Positions 30,269-40,206 of a DNA stretch of 64,000 nucleotides are shown here, piece by piece. Each line of letters starts with the position of its first letter. The first letter of the stretch is position 1. Source of the DNA: Pseudomonas sp. B21_DOA (lineage in GTDB: Bacteria > Pseudomonadota > Gammaproteobacteria > Pseudomonadales > Pseudomonadaceae); contig CP086683.1 in NCBI GenBank assembly GCA_030544685.1, positions 5,394,001 through 5,458,000 on the forward strand, read 5' to 3'. Both the position numbers and the translations under genes were made by a program. The notes beneath the pieces are model-generated. The model searched no databases and was not told the origin of the DNA. It worked only from the letters and a program-made list of their open reading frames with translations.

Positions 30269-31396
30269 ATGCCTGCCACTTTTACCCGAAGCGCTCTGGT
30301 GCTGAGTCTGTTGATCGGCCTCGGTCAGGCGCACGCCGCCAGCCATCCCGAGCCCAAGGCAATCGCTGCCGCCCATGGCATTCCGCATCCGGCGGTGATC
30401 GCCCACCGTGGCGCGTCGTTCGATGCCCCGGAATCCACCGCTGCGGCCTACAAACTGGCCCGTGACCTCGGCGCCGATTACCTGGAGATGGATTTGCAGC
30501 GCAGCAAGGACGGCGTGCTCTTCGCCCTGCACGACGACAACCTGCAACGCACCACCGACGTCGCCAGCAAATTCCCCGAGCGCAAGGACAGTCCGGCCAC
30601 CGCGTTCACCATGGCCGAACTGAAAACCCTCGATGCCGGCAGCTGGTTCAACACCAAATACCCTGACCGCGCACGCCCCTCCTACGCCGGACTGAAAATT
30701 CTCACCCTCGATGAAATCATCGACATTGCCCGCGCCAACCCGCAGCACAAACCGGGCCTGTACATCGAAACCAAAGAGCCGCAGCTGTTTCCCGGCATCG
30801 AACATGACCTCAAGGAAAAACTTCAGGATCGCGGTTGGCTGAGCCCGGCCGGTTCGAAACTGGCGAAAAGTGCGCTCGGCGTCGGTCAGGGCAAAGGCAA
30901 GGTGATCCTGCAGACCTTCGATAAGAACAGCCTGCAATTGCTGGAAAAGGAAATGCCGCAAGTGCCGAAGATCCTGCTGTTGTGGGTCGGCGAAGGCAGC
31001 ATCGAGCCTAAATCCGCCGTGACGTTTGCCGCGTCCGGCGAGAAAGACAAAAACGTGTTCTACGGCAAGCAGGAACCGAAGTCGGAAGCTGAATTCAAGC
31101 AGTGGGTCGACTACGCCAAAGCTCAGGGCGCGATCGGCACCGGCCCTTCGGCGAAGCTGACTCATGGTGGAGATCAGAGCTACTCCGACCTGGTGCAACC
31201 GTGGATGAATCAGTACACCCACGATCAGGGCATGCTGGTGCACGTTTATACGGTCGACGAGGCGGTGGACTACGAGAAAGTCATGGCGGCGGGGGTTGAT
31301 GGCATCTTTACCAACCGCGCCAGTGAATTGTTGAAGTTTTATAAGCGTCCGGTTGTTGGCAGTGTTGATGAGGTTTTGAAGAAGAACGGTTTCTGA
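30269..31396 (+). CDS. glpQ: Periplasmic glycerophosphodiester phosphodiesterase
   Basis: This 375-residue protein has a signal peptide ending GLGQAHAAS. The catalytic GDPD motifs are IAHRGASFDAPESTAAAY (His-Arg and Glu), DYLEMDLQRSKDGVLFALHD and GLYIETKEP, and the end has VDGIFTNRASELL. It hydrolyses glycerophosphodiesters to glycerol-3-phosphate and an alcohol in the periplasm. AAAGGAAC precedes the ATG. Single gene followed by a REP. Length fits periplasmic GlpQ rather than cytoplasmic UgpQ. Confidence 0.92.
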   Translation: MPATFTRSALVLSLLIGLGQAHAASHPEPKAIAAAHGIPHPAVIAHRGASFDAPESTAAAYKLARDLGADYLEMDLQRSKDGVLFALHDDNLQRTTDVASKFPERKDSPATAFTMAELKTLDAGSWFNTKYPDRARPSYAGLKILTLDEIIDIARANPQHKPGLYIETKEPQLFPGIEHDLKEKLQDRGWLSPAGSKLAKSALGVGQGKGKVILQTFDKNSLQLLEKEMPQVPKILLLWVGEGSIEPKSAVTFAASGEKDKNVFYGKQEPKSEAEFKQWVDYAKAQGAIGTGPSAKLTHGGDQSYSDLVQPWMNQYTHDQGMLVHVYTVDEAVDYEKVMAAGVDGIFTNRASELLKFYKRPVVGSVDEVLKKNGF

Positions 31397-31417
31397 CTGG
31401 TTATCGAGTCGCCTGCT

Positions 31418-31440
31418 TCGCGAGCAGGCTCGCTCCCACA
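31418..31440. repeat. Solitary REP sequence
   Basis: One GCGAGCAGGCTCGCTCCCAC arm after glpQ. Confidence 0.8.
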
Positions 31441-31553
31441 AAAGAGCAGTTTTATCGCGAAGCAGAGATTTAAGGGTGAGTTAAGTTGCGCTGGTTAATC
31501 TGAACCCACTTACACAGATCAACCACTTCAACGCACTGCCAAGGAATGAACCG

Positions 31554-31859
31554 ATGAAAACTTTGACTGCCCTGTTTACCGCCGCTGCCCTGACCCTCAC
31601 CGCTGGCCTGGCTCAGGCTGATGTTCGCATCGACCAAGTGCCGCAACTGGTCAAGGACGGCAAGATCAAGTCGCTGGAATCGATGAACGCCGAAGCACTG
31701 AAATTGCACCCGGGCGCAACGATTACCGACACCGACCTGGATAACCACTTCAACGGTTACGAGTACGAAGTTGAACTTAAAACCGCTGACGGCAAAGAGT
31801 TCGACGTGGACTTTGACGCCACCACCGGTAAAGTGCTGAGCAACAAGCAAGACACTTGA
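31554..31859 (+). CDS. Secreted PepSY-domain protein
   Basis: This 101-residue protein has a signal peptide (KTLTALFTAAALTLTAGLAQA, then DV). The mature PepSY part has MNAEALKLHPGATITDTDLD and FNGYEYEVELKTADGKEFDV, ending VDFDATTGKVLS. PepSY domains are inhibitory or binding modules in the periplasm. A strong terminator follows 12 bases after the stop. Confidence 0.88.
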   Translation: MKTLTALFTAAALTLTAGLAQADVRIDQVPQLVKDGKIKSLESMNAEALKLHPGATITDTDLDNHFNGYEYEVELKTADGKEFDVDFDATTGKVLSNKQDT

Positions 31860-31871
31860 TAGACCGCTGTT

Positions 31872-31907
31872 AAAAAGCCGCACGATTGAAAGATCGTGCG
31901 GCTTTTT
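31872..31907 (+). terminator. Terminator after the PepSY gene
   Basis: AAAAAGCCGCACGAT and ATCGTGCGGCTTTTT form a perfect 15-bp stem with a 6-base loop; it can act on both strands. Confidence 0.92.
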
Positions 31908-31925
31908 CATGCCTGCCGTAAATCA

Positions 31926-32004
31926 TGTGGGAGCGAGCCTGCTCGCGAAAGCGGAGTGTCAGCGACATCAATGTTGACTGTTCCACCGTTATCGCGAGCA
32001 GGCG
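31926..32004. repeat. REPIN with truncated right arm
   Basis: The left arm is standard; the right arm stops at GCGAGCAGGCG (about 31992-32003) and lacks the GCTCCCACA end. Confidence 0.8.
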
Positions 32005-32041
32005 AAGACCTACGAAAGTTGCCGGACGCTTGAACTCGCAA

Positions 32042-33664
32042 TCAAGCACTCAACCGCGCCGTCACCTCATTCAACTGCCCCGACAACCCATGCAGGTTCT
32101 GACTGGCACTTTCGGTGCGCTGCACGTTGTCCAGGTTGGTACTGGCGATCGCCGTGATTTCAGTCAGGTTGCGCGAGATATCTTCGGCCACCGACGTCTG
32201 TTCTTCTGCTGCCGTGGCGATCTGACGGTTCATGTCGCGAATCGCCTCCACGGCCAAAGTGATGCGCTCCAGCATCGCGCCGGCCTGGGTCACTTGCTCG
32301 ACGCTTTCGTCACTGCGCGCCTGGCCGCTCTCGATAGCCTGCGCGGCATCCACCGCGCCGGTCTGCACGTTCTGAATGATCTGGTTGATCTCGATGATCG
32401 ACTCCGCCGTGCGCTGCGCGAGGTTGCGCACCTCGTCGGCGACGACGGCAAAACCGCGCCCGGCCTCACCCGCGCGTGCCGCTTCGATGGCTGCGTTGAG
32501 GGCCAACAGGTTGGTCTGCTCGGCGATGCCACGAATCACTTCCAGCACCTTGCCGATACGACCGCTGTCGGTTTCCAGGCGACGAATCACCGTGGCGGTG
32601 TTGGCAATTTCACCGCGCATCTGGGTGATCGAGTGAATGGTGGTCTGCATGACCTTTTCACCCTGCTGCGCCGACTGATCGGCATCGTCGGCAGCACGCG
32701 CGGCATCGGCGGCGTGACGGGCCACTTCCTGCGCCGTGGCAGACATTTCGTTCATCGCCGTGGCTACCTGATCGGTGCGGCTGAATTGCTCGCTGGTGCC
32801 GCCGGCCATGGTCGTGGCAATGGCATTCAACTCACCGCTGGCGCTGTCCCGATTGCTCGCGCTGTGCTGCAACCGAGTGAAGGTGTCCGCGAGAAAATCG
32901 CGCAAGGTGTTCGCAGCAGCAGCGAGGTTGCCCAGCTCATCGCGACGCTCGCTGACTACGCGCTCGGCCAATTGGCCACGGCTCAAGCGAGTGACGTAAT
33001 CGATGAGGTTGCGGATCGGCTCGATCAGGTTGCGGCTGACCAGCCACAGGCTCAGCAGACCGATCAGCAAGCCTGACGCGAGCATCACCAACAGGCCCAG
33101 CCACACGGTGCGATCAGCGCTGGCACTGATCAATGCCGATTGCGCGGTGCCCTGCTCGCGCAGCTCGGCGACCAACGCGCTCATCTGTTCACTGGTGGCG
33201 CGGTCGACGCCTTTGACCGCAGCGTCGCCGGCGCTCGGATCACCACCGGCAGCCACGTAGGCATCGCGGCCCTTCTGGTAGGCAGCACCTAACTGGCGAT
33301 GCTCTTCGCGCAAGCGTTCGATACGTGATTTGAGATTGGCCTCGATACCCTTCTGGCCGGCCAATTCACCGAGAATGTTCTGCACGTCGCGCTGGCGATC
33401 CTCGAACTGGCTCCAGTATTTCGCCAGATCTGCCGGTTGCTTGCCGCGCAGCAAGACGTTTTTCCACTCCTGCACCTGCACTTTGAATTGCAGGTTGGCT
33501 TCATCGATCAGTTGCGAAGTGTGCAACGGGCCAGCAATCAACTGGCTGTAGCTTTGCACGCCGTTGGAGAGGAAATGAAAGCAGGCCAGCGCGATCAACA
33601 GCATCGCCAGCAGACTGCCGCTCAGCAGGGCGAGAATTTGCGCTCTCAGGGATTTTTGCAGCAT
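32042..33664 (-). CDS. Transmembrane methyl-accepting chemotaxis protein
   Basis: This 540-residue receptor has a first membrane helix near the N-terminus ([15 protein letters not shown]) and a helical periplasmic sensor rich in ER/QL heptads. A second membrane helix ([20 protein letters not shown]) is followed by a HAMP linker and the cytoplasmic signalling domain with [20 protein letters not shown] and [21 protein letters not shown] chose the ATG at 33664 because [10 protein letters not shown] directly precedes the first helix; an in-frame start at 33844 would add 60 residues without features. Ligand unknown. Confidence 0.88.
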   Translation of the reverse strand: MLQKSLRAQILALLSGSLLAMLLIALACFHFLSNGVQSYSQLIAGPLHTSQLIDEANLQFKVQVQEWKNVLLRGKQPADLAKYWSQFEDRQRDVQNILGELAGQKGIEANLKSRIERLREEHRQLGAAYQKGRDAYVAAGGDPSAGDAAVKGVDRATSEQMSALVAELREQGTAQSALISASADRTVWLGLLVMLASGLLIGLLSLWLVSRNLIEPIRNLIDYVTRLSRGQLAERVVSERRDELGNLAAAANTLRDFLADTFTRLQHSASNRDSASGELNAIATTMAGGTSEQFSRTDQVATAMNEMSATAQEVARHAADAARAADDADQSAQQGEKVMQTTIHSITQMRGEIANTATVIRRLETDSGRIGKVLEVIRGIAEQTNLLALNAAIEAARAGEAGRGFAVVADEVRNLAQRTAESIIEINQIIQNVQTGAVDAAQAIESGQARSDESVEQVTQAGAMLERITLAVEAIRDMNRQIATAAEEQTSVAEDISRNLTEITAIASTNLDNVQRTESASQNLHGLSGQLNEVTARLSA

Positions 33665-33939
33665 TGCAAGGTACTCGAAGCAGGGATGAGGCACGCCCGG
33701 GCGGACGTGAGAAATGGCCGGACTTCCCTGTCGTCGCACCGTGGCAAACGCCAATGGCGCGCAACCTAACTCACCTGAGATCGGCGCGCCAGAGCCTTCC
33801 TTGAGAAACTTCCGACAGCCGGCAAGGCATTGATTTGACGTCATTTTGCTGTCACAAAACGGTCACGTGAGCTTGCGATGATGCCGCTCAGGTGAACCTG
33901 AAAATCCTGCCCCAGACATCCTCCTCGCAGCGAGCCGCC

Positions 33940-34961
33940 ATGAACCACAGCCTCGATATCAGTCATCGCGACCCGGACCTGTTTGGCTTGCTCTACGGCT
34001 TTCGCTTTCTGCCCGGTGAGCGTGGTCGGGAAATCGATTCGGCGACGGCTTTGCGCTGTTTGCAGGACGACAGTGACAGCGGCGAATTCCTCTGGCTGCA
34101 CTTGAACCTGGCCCACGCCGCGTGCGAGCGCTGGATGAAAAATCATCTGCAATTGCCCGATGAGTTTTTCGAAGCGCTGCACGAAGGTTCGCGTTCGACG
34201 CGCATCGAGCATGTCGATTCGGCGCTGCTGGCGGTGGTCAACGATGTGGTGTTCAACCTCAGCAGCATGGTCTCCTCCGACGTGTCGACGCTGTGGGTCT
34301 GCGTGCGCAGCAAACTCATCGTCAGCGCGCGCCTGCAACCGCTGCACTCCGTGGACAAGTTGCGCTCGTCGGTGAAGGCCGGCGAGTGCTTTCGCTCGCC
34401 CTCGGAATTGCTCGTGCACCTGCTGCGCGATCAGGGCGAAGTGCTGACGCAGATCGTGCGCAAGACCAGCCTGAGTGTCGATCAGGTCGAAGACGAATTG
34501 CTCTCTTCGCGTCTGTCGACCAACCGCGCCGAACTCGGCGCCAATCGCCGCGTGCTGGTGCGGCTGCAACGGCTCCTGGCGCTGGAGCCGGGTTCGCTGC
34601 TGCGCCTGCTCAATCGTCCGCCGCCGTGGTTGCAGAAGGAGGACGTCAAGGAGTTGCGCAAATCCACCGAGGAGTTTGCGCTGATCATCAACGACCTCAC
34701 CGCCCTCGGCGAACGCATCAAACTGTTGCAGGAAGAAATCGCCGCCAACCTCAACGAACAGAGCAACCGCACGCTGTTCACCCTGACCGTGGTGACGGTG
34801 CTGGCCTTGCCGATCAACATCATTGCCGGTTTTTTCGGCATGAATGTGGGGGTGTGCCGCTGTCGCAGGATCCCCATGGGTTCTGGGTGCTGGTTGCGTT
34901 GGTGGCGACATTCACCGTGATTGCCGGACGCTGGGCGTTTCGCAAGCGTGGGGATTATTGA
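33940..34961 (+). CDS. zntB: Zinc transporter ZntB-like CorA-family protein (one frame break)
   Basis: The protein has the CorA/ZntB layout: a large cytoplasmic N-terminal domain (WLHLNLAHAACERWMKNHLQ) and two C-terminal membrane helices (TLTVVTVLALPINIIAGFFG, WVLVALVATFTVIAGRWAF) around the GMN motif. The G-run 34848-34852 is one base short. Restored, the loop reads GMNVGGVPLSQDPHGFW and the protein ends RKRGDY at 34961, 340 residues. GMNVGG followed by P is the ZntB-type variant. Inner membrane; zinc transport by family knowledge. ATG at 33940 chosen over 33892. Confidence 0.88.
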
Positions 34962-34970
34962 GCTCTTGCC

Positions 34971-35079
34971 ATGATCGTTCCCACGCTCTGCGTGGGAATG
35001 CATCAGGTGACGCTCTGCGTCACTGGGACGCGGAGCGTCCCGGGCGGCATTCCCACGCGGGAGCGTGGGAACGATCATG
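34971..35079. repeat. Palindromic element, GATCGTTCCCACGC family
   Basis: Imperfect palindrome with outer arms ATGATCGTTCCCACGCTC and GAGCGTGGGAACGATCAT and inner GACGCTCTGCGTC repeats. It is distinct from the GTGGGAGC REPIN family; a near copy is at 62806-62916 and a fragment at about 12114. Confidence 0.85.
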
Positions 35080-35178
35080 GTCAGACTAATAAGACAAACA
35101 CTGACCTGCCGCAGTCTCTCCGTAACATTCTGCAACGATCATGGACGACATTCCTTCCCTCGCTCAGGATTGTTCGCC

Positions 35179-36792
35179 ATGGCTACGCCTTCACTGACCG
35201 CCAGCCCTGCGTCCGCCGCCAGCGGCAGGCCGGCGCTCGACAAGAAACCCGGTCCGTTCACCTACGTGATCTTCTTCGCCGTGCTGGCCATGGGCATGCT
35301 GTTCACCGCCTACAGCCTGATGCACGACATGCACGAACTCGGCACGGTCGTCACCACGTGGACGCCGTTTCTGCTGCTCGGCGTGGCGCTGCTGATTGCG
35401 CTGGGTTTCGAGTTCGTCAACGGTTTCCATGACACCGCCAATGCCGTCGCGACGGTGATCTATACCCACTCGCTGCCGCCGAATGTCGCGGTGGTCTGGT
35501 CGGGCTTCTTCAATTTTCTCGGCGTGCTGCTGTCGAGCGGTGCGGTGGCGTTCGGCATCATCGCGCTACTGCCGGTGGAGTTGATTCTGCAGGTCGGCTC
35601 GTCTGCCGGTTTTGCGATGATCTTCGCCCTGTTGATCGCGGCGATCCTGTGGAACCTCGGCACCTGGTGGCTGGGTTTGCCGGCCTCCTCTTCGCACACG
35701 TTGATCGGCTCGATCATCGGCGTCGGCGTGGCCAATGCCTTGATGCACGGCCGCGATGGCACCAGCGGTGTCGACTGGGCACAGGCAACCAAAATCGGTT
35801 ATGCGCTGCTGCTGTCGCCGCTGGTGGGTTTCGGTTGCGCGGCGCTGTTGCTGCTGGCATTGCGCGCGTTCGTCAAGAACCGCGCGCTGTACAAAGCACC
35901 CGAAGGCAATGCCCCGCCGCCGTGGTGGATTCGCGGTTTGCTCATCGCCACCTGCACCGGCGTGTCGTTCGCTCACGGCTCCAACGACGGTCAGAAAGGC
36001 ATGGGCCTGATCATGCTGATTCTGGTCGGCACACTGCCGATGGCCTACGCGTTGAACCGCACCATGCCGGAAGAACAATCGCTGCAATTCGCCGCCGTGG
36101 CGCAAGTTACCCAGCAAGCGCTGGTGAAAAGCGCGCCAATGCCGGCACCTGCCGATCCGCGTCCGGTCCTTTCCGATTACGTGCGCAGCAAGGAACCGAC
36201 GCCGCAACTGATCCCCGCCCTCGCCGCCCTGACCGGGCACATCGGCGAGGAAGTCAGAGGCTACGGATCGCTGGCGAAAGTCCCGGCCGAAGCCATGGGT
36301 AACGTGCGCAACGACATGTACCTGGCCAGCGAAAGCATTCGCCTGATGGACAAGAACAAGGTCGGTAACTTCGATGCCGACACCAGCAGCAAACTGCAGC
36401 TGTTCAAACAACAGATCGACAACGCCACGCGGTTCATTCCGCTGTGGGTGAAGATTGCCGTGGCCATCGCACTGGGGCTCGGCACCATGGTCGGCTGGAA
36501 GCGCATTGTCGTGACCGTCGGCGAAAAGATCGGCAAGACGCACCTGACCTACGCCCAGGGTGCCTCGGCAGAAACCGTGGCGATGCTGACCATCGGCGCG
36601 GCGGACATGTTCGGCTTGCCGGTGTCGACGACCCATGTGTTGTCATCGGGCGTGGCCGGGACCATGGTGGCCAATGGTGCAGGATTGCAGATGCGCACGA
36701 TCCGCAATCTGCTGATGGCCTGGGTGTTGACCCTGCCAGCGGCCATTTTGCTGTCGGGCAGCCTGTATTGGCTGTTCACCCAAATCTTCTGA
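35179..36792 (+). CDS. pitA: Low-affinity inorganic phosphate transporter (Pit family)
   Basis: This 537-residue membrane protein has the PHO4/Pit signature in both halves: GFEFVNGFHDTANAVATVIY, and later GVSFAHGSNDGQKGMGLIML. LPASSSHTLIGSIIGVGVAN and LPVSTTHVLSSGVAG complete the duplicated fold. A long cytoplasmic insert with VRNDMYLASESIRLMDKN lies between the halves. It imports metal-phosphate with protons. The ATG at 35179 follows CAGGA; the longer in-frame start at 35065 overlaps the palindromic element and is rejected. Confidence 0.9.
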   Translation: MATPSLTASPASAASGRPALDKKPGPFTYVIFFAVLAMGMLFTAYSLMHDMHELGTVVTTWTPFLLLGVALLIALGFEFVNGFHDTANAVATVIYTHSLPPNVAVVWSGFFNFLGVLLSSGAVAFGIIALLPVELILQVGSSAGFAMIFALLIAAILWNLGTWWLGLPASSSHTLIGSIIGVGVANALMHGRDGTSGVDWAQATKIGYALLLSPLVGFGCAALLLLALRAFVKNRALYKAPEGNAPPPWWIRGLLIATCTGVSFAHGSNDGQKGMGLIMLILVGTLPMAYALNRTMPEEQSLQFAAVAQVTQQALVKSAPMPAPADPRPVLSDYVRSKEPTPQLIPALAALTGHIGEEVRGYGSLAKVPAEAMGNVRNDMYLASESIRLMDKNKVGNFDADTSSKLQLFKQQIDNATRFIPLWVKIAVAIALGLGTMVGWKRIVVTVGEKIGKTHLTYAQGASAETVAMLTIGAADMFGLPVSTTHVLSSGVAGTMVANGAGLQMRTIRNLLMAWVLTLPAAILLSGSLYWLFTQIF

Positions 36793-36810
36793 CCCTACAC
36801 AAATCCAACA

Positions 36811-36899
36811 TGTAGGAGTGAGCCTGCTCGCGATAGCGGACTGTCAGTCAGCATTGATTTATCTGACCCACCGCTATCGCGAGCAGGCTCACTCCTACA
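36811..36899. repeat. REPIN, GTAGGAGTGAGC variant
   Basis: Arms TGTAGGAGTGAGCCTGCTCG and its inverse flank about 45 bases, after the phosphate transporter gene. Paired changes in both arms (GTAGGAGT/ACTCCTAC) keep the pairing. Confidence 0.85.
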
Positions 36900-36917
36900 A
36901 CGCTTTGCATTCTCATG

Positions 36918-37814
36918 TTAGAGCGTCGAACGAACCACATCGCCGAGCCAATCCATGAACACCCGCACCCGCAGCGGCAAATGCCGTTGTCGCGCATACA
37001 ACAATGAAATCGCCATCGGCGGTGCGGTGTATTGCGGCAGTACGGTTAGCAGTTCGCCATTTTCCAGATGCGGCTGCATGCCGGTGCGCGGTACCTGCGT
37101 CAGGCCGAAGCCGCCCAGGCACGCCGCTTCATAGGCGTCGGTGCTGTTGACCGTGACACTGCCGGCCATCGCCACCCGTCGCACTTCGCCACCCTCCTCA
37201 TACACAAACCCTTCAGAACGCGAGCCCAGTACGCCGACGTAATGCACCAGCCGATGCTGCGCCAGATCCTCGATGGTCTGCGGCACGCCGTAACGTTGCA
37301 GGTAAGCCGGGCTGGCGCAATTGACCATCGGGAAGTCGCCAAGATGCCGGGCGACCACCGACTGATCCGGCTGCGCGCCGATGCGCAACACGCAGTCGAA
37401 GCCTTCGCCGAGCAGATCGACGCGGCGATCGGTGCTGCTGATTTCCATCTGCAGATTCGGATGGCGATCCATGAATTCCGGCAGACGCGGCATGATCAGC
37501 CGTCGCGCGAGAATGTTCGGCATGTCGACCCGGATGCGCCCGGTCAGCGACGCCTCGTCCTGACGAAACAGCCCTTCAATTTCATCCATGTGCGAGAGCA
37601 AATCCTTGCTGCGCTCATACAGCACCAGTCCATCCTGCGTGGCCTGCACCTTGCGTGTGGTGCGCTGCAACAGCCGCGTACCGAGCAAGGCTTCGAGTGC
37701 CTGCACTTGCTCGGACACGGTGGAGCGCGGCAGGCCGAGGCTTTCACCGGCGAGGGTAAAACTCGACAGTTCGCTGACCCGGACGAAGGTCCGCAGCAGT
37801 TCCAGTTTGTTCAT
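36918..37814 (-). CDS. LysR-family regulator
   Basis: This 298-residue regulator has the LysR helix-turn-helix (LRTFVRVSELSSFTLAGESL, LPRSTVSEQVQALEALLGTR) and a substrate-binding-like effector domain (RIRVDMPNILARRLIMPRLP). It is closest to the CrgA/AaeR-type LysR group. I chose the ATG at 37814 from the family start MNKLELLRTF; the frame is open further upstream but crosses the neighbouring gene. It is divergent from a short-chain dehydrogenase gene with a symmetrical TTTATC-N11-GATAAA site between them. Confidence 0.9.
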   Translation of the reverse strand: MNKLELLRTFVRVSELSSFTLAGESLGLPRSTVSEQVQALEALLGTRLLQRTTRKVQATQDGLVLYERSKDLLSHMDEIEGLFRQDEASLTGRIRVDMPNILARRLIMPRLPEFMDRHPNLQMEISSTDRRVDLLGEGFDCVLRIGAQPDQSVVARHLGDFPMVNCASPAYLQRYGVPQTIEDLAQHRLVHYVGVLGSRSEGFVYEEGGEVRRVAMAGSVTVNSTDAYEAACLGGFGLTQVPRTGMQPHLENGELLTVLPQYTAPPMAISLLYARQRHLPLRVRVFMDWLGDVVRSTL

Positions 37815-37869
37815 GACAAGCCCCGGTGATTGTTCGGATGAACCGATCAGTGATTCCGCTTTTGCTGTG

Positions 37870-37892
37870 TTTATCAGCTCATGGCGGATAAA
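37870..37892. promoter_or_regulatory. LysR-type operator (T-N11-A palindrome)
   Basis: TTTATC, 11 bases, GATAAA: a perfect 6-bp inverted repeat with the T-N11-A core of LysR sites. It is 55 bases from the lysR ATG and 43 from the dehydrogenase ATG. Confidence 0.6.
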
Positions 37893-37935
37893 TAAACTTC
37901 TTCCATCCCCACTCAATGCAATCGAGGAAGTCAGC

Positions 37936-38694
37936 ATGAATCGCAAAATCGCACTGATCACTGGCGCCAGTCGTGGCCTGGGCCGCAGCGCCGCCCTGCA
38001 CCTCGCCGCGCAAGGCATCGACATTATCGGCACCTACAACAGCCGCGCCGACGAGGCCCAAGTGCTGATCACTGAGTTGCAGGCACTCGGCGCGAAAGCG
38101 GCGATGTTGCAACTGGACGTCGGCCGCAGCGAAAACTTCGCCGCGTTTGCCGAGCAGGTTGAACAGGTATTGGGGCAAACCTTTGAGCGTCAGCGCTTTG
38201 ATTTCCTGATCAACAATGCCGGGATTGGCGTGCACGCGCTGTTCAGCGAAACCACGCCGGAGCAGTTCGATCTGCTGATGAACGTGCAGTTCAAAGGACC
38301 GTTCTTCCTGACTCAGCAACTGCTACCGCTGATCAACGACGGTGGGCGCATCGTCAATATCTCCAGCGGCCTCACCCGCTTCAGCCTACCGGGGTACGGC
38401 GCTTATGCGGCAATGAAAGGTGCGATGGAAGTGCTGACCCGCTATCAAGCGAAGGAGCTCGGCGCGCGGCAGATTGGTGTGAACATTCTGGCGCCGGGTG
38501 CGATTGAAACCGATTTTGGCGGCGGCACGGTGCGCGACAACAACGCTGTCAACGCGATGGTCGCCGGCAACACCGCGCTGGGTCGCGTCGGGCAGCCGGA
38601 TGACATTGGCGGTGCATTGGCGCTGCTGCTGTCGCCGGGTGGACAGTGGATCAATGGCCAGCGGGTCGAGGCGTCTGGCGGCATGTTTCTCTGA
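37936..38694 (+). CDS. Short-chain dehydrogenase/reductase
   Basis: This 252-residue SDR has the Rossmann motif LITGASRGLGRSAALHLA, NNAG (INNAGIGVHAL), the catalytic Ser (NISSG) and YAAMK as the Tyr-x3-Lys pair. It ends with GGQWINGQRVEASGGMFL, as usual for FabG-like SDRs. Uses NAD(P)H; substrate unknown. GAGGAAG lies before the ATG at 37936. It is the likely target of the divergent LysR regulator. Confidence 0.9.
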   Translation: MNRKIALITGASRGLGRSAALHLAAQGIDIIGTYNSRADEAQVLITELQALGAKAAMLQLDVGRSENFAAFAEQVEQVLGQTFERQRFDFLINNAGIGVHALFSETTPEQFDLLMNVQFKGPFFLTQQLLPLINDGGRIVNISSGLTRFSLPGYGAYAAMKGAMEVLTRYQAKELGARQIGVNILAPGAIETDFGGGTVRDNNAVNAMVAGNTALGRVGQPDDIGGALALLLSPGGQWINGQRVEASGGMFL

Positions 38695-38713
38695 CCTCAA
38701 CCAACAGACTGTT

Positions 38714-38805
38714 TGTGGCGAGGGGATTTATCCCCGCTGGGCTGCGGAGCGGCCCCAAAATCGGGTCTGCTACGCAGCCCAACGGGGATAAATCCCCTCG
38801 CCACA
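38714..38805. repeat. Palindromic element, TGTGGCGAGGGGATTTATCC family
   Basis: Arms TGGCGAGGGGATTTATCCCC and its inverse, with inner GGGCTGCG/CGCAGCCC pairs, form a long imperfect stem. Only copy of this third family in the window. Confidence 0.85.
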
Positions 38806-38813
38806 GGGCTACC

Positions 38814-39251
38814 TCAGCTTTCATATGCGCGGCGGGCCATGAAGCGCTCGCGCAGCACGTCATAACCCCAGTGGTAGACATAGGTGTACGGCAGGAAAAA
38901 CAGCAGCACGCCAATGTCAAGCAACAACGCCTGCCACAGGCTGACCGACAGCCACCAGGCAATCAGCGGCACGCCCATCACGATCAGTCCACCTTCGAAC
39001 AACAACGCATGCACCACCCGCACCCAGGCGCTGTGCGGCAGATTCATCCGCGCCAGTGCACGGTCGAAAAAACGGTTGAACACTACGTTCCACGCCAGCG
39101 CCAACAGCGCGATCAACACGGTCACCGCGCCCATGTCGAGCAGCGGCTTTTGCATGATCCAGGCGAGCAGCGGTGTGCAGATCAGGATGGCGAGAAATTC
39201 GAAACCGATAGCCTGGAAAACACGTTCGGTGATGGACTTGTGGGCAGTCAT
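38814..39251 (-). CDS. PACE-family efflux transporter (copy 1)
   Basis: This 145-residue protein has four membrane helices in two related halves, each a bacterial transmembrane pair: ERVFQAIGFEFLAILICTPL with LALAWNVVFNRFFDRAL, then RVVHALLFEGGLIVMGVPLI with YTYVYHWGYDVL. The FE glutamate and WN-FD motifs are hallmarks of PACE (AceI-like) proton-driven biocide/polyamine exporters. It is divergent from the LysR gene at 39340. Confidence 0.88.
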   Translation of the reverse strand: MTAHKSITERVFQAIGFEFLAILICTPLLAWIMQKPLLDMGAVTVLIALLALAWNVVFNRFFDRALARMNLPHSAWVRVVHALLFEGGLIVMGVPLIAWWLSVSLWQALLLDIGVLLFFLPYTYVYHWGYDVLRERFMARRAYES

Positions 39252-39339
39252 GGCCGACTCCTAGTTTGACGATGGTTGCCATGATCCGACCGAATCCCGA
39301 TACTTCATAACCAATAACCATCGATCAAGGCGATAGTTC

Positions 39340-40194
39340 ATGGCTTCGCAGGAAGTGTTGTTGGCGTTTGTCCAGGCAGCGACGCAAGGTTCGTTTTCCG
39401 CAGCGGCGCGTAAATTGGGCCGCAGTCAGTCGACCATCAGCGCGGCGGTCGCGAGCCTGGAAATCGATCTGGACCTGCAGCTGTTCGACCGCAGCAGCCG
39501 CAAGCCCACGCTCACCCCCGCCGGCCACGTCATGCTGCAAAAAGCCGAGGGGATTCTGGCCGCGACCAGCCGCCTGGAAATGAGCGCTCGGCAATTGGCG
39601 CAAGGTGTGGAGCCGAAGCTGACGGTCGCTATTTCCGATACCTATCAGTCCTATCGTTTCGAGGCGGCACTGGTGGGTTTCGAGCAGCGTTACCCGGAGC
39701 TTGAGCTGGAATGCCTGATTGCCGAATGCGATGACCTGATCGAACTGGTCCAGCGCGGCCGGGCGCATCTGGCCTTCGCGGAAATGCAGGACAACTACCC
39801 GCCGGATCTGGTGACCTCGACTGTGGCCGAGCGCACGGAGATTGCCCTGTTCGTCAGCCGCGAGCATCCGTTGGCCAAGCTTGAGCATGTCGATCAGCAG
39901 ATCCTCGAGCAACATCGTGAGTTGCGTCTGGCGACCATCGTCAATCCGTATGACAGTCGCGGCAAAGGCCGGGTGTGGTCGGCGCCGAGTTATCTGATGT
40001 TGCTGGAGATGGCTGAAAAAGGCTTTGGCTGGGCACCGTTGCCGAGGTGGCTGGTGCAGCGTTATGCCGCTGATTTGCTGATGGAGCTGGACGTGAGGGG
40101 CTGGCCGAAACCGGTGTTTGTCGATGCCTTGTGGTCACGCCTGTATCCGCCGGGGCCGGCGGGGAGCTGGTTGCTCAGCAAGATGCTGGAATAA
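39340..40194 (+). CDS. LysR-family regulator, divergent to PACE gene
   Basis: This 284-residue protein has the LysR helix-turn-helix (LLAFVQAATQGSFSAAARKL, GRSQSTISAAVASLEIDLDL) and effector domain (LTVAISDTYQSYRFEAALVG). PACE genes are commonly controlled by a divergent LysR regulator, as in the AceI/AceR pair. The ATG at 39340 is 88 bases from the PACE start. A cluster of REP arms follows the stop. Confidence 0.88.
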   Translation: MASQEVLLAFVQAATQGSFSAAARKLGRSQSTISAAVASLEIDLDLQLFDRSSRKPTLTPAGHVMLQKAEGILAATSRLEMSARQLAQGVEPKLTVAISDTYQSYRFEAALVGFEQRYPELELECLIAECDDLIELVQRGRAHLAFAEMQDNYPPDLVTSTVAERTEIALFVSREHPLAKLEHVDQQILEQHRELRLATIVNPYDSRGKGRVWSAPSYLMLLEMAEKGFGWAPLPRWLVQRYAADLLMELDVRGWPKPVFVDALWSRLYPPGPAGSWLLSKMLE

Positions 40195-40206
40195 GCGGTG
40201 CTGCCA

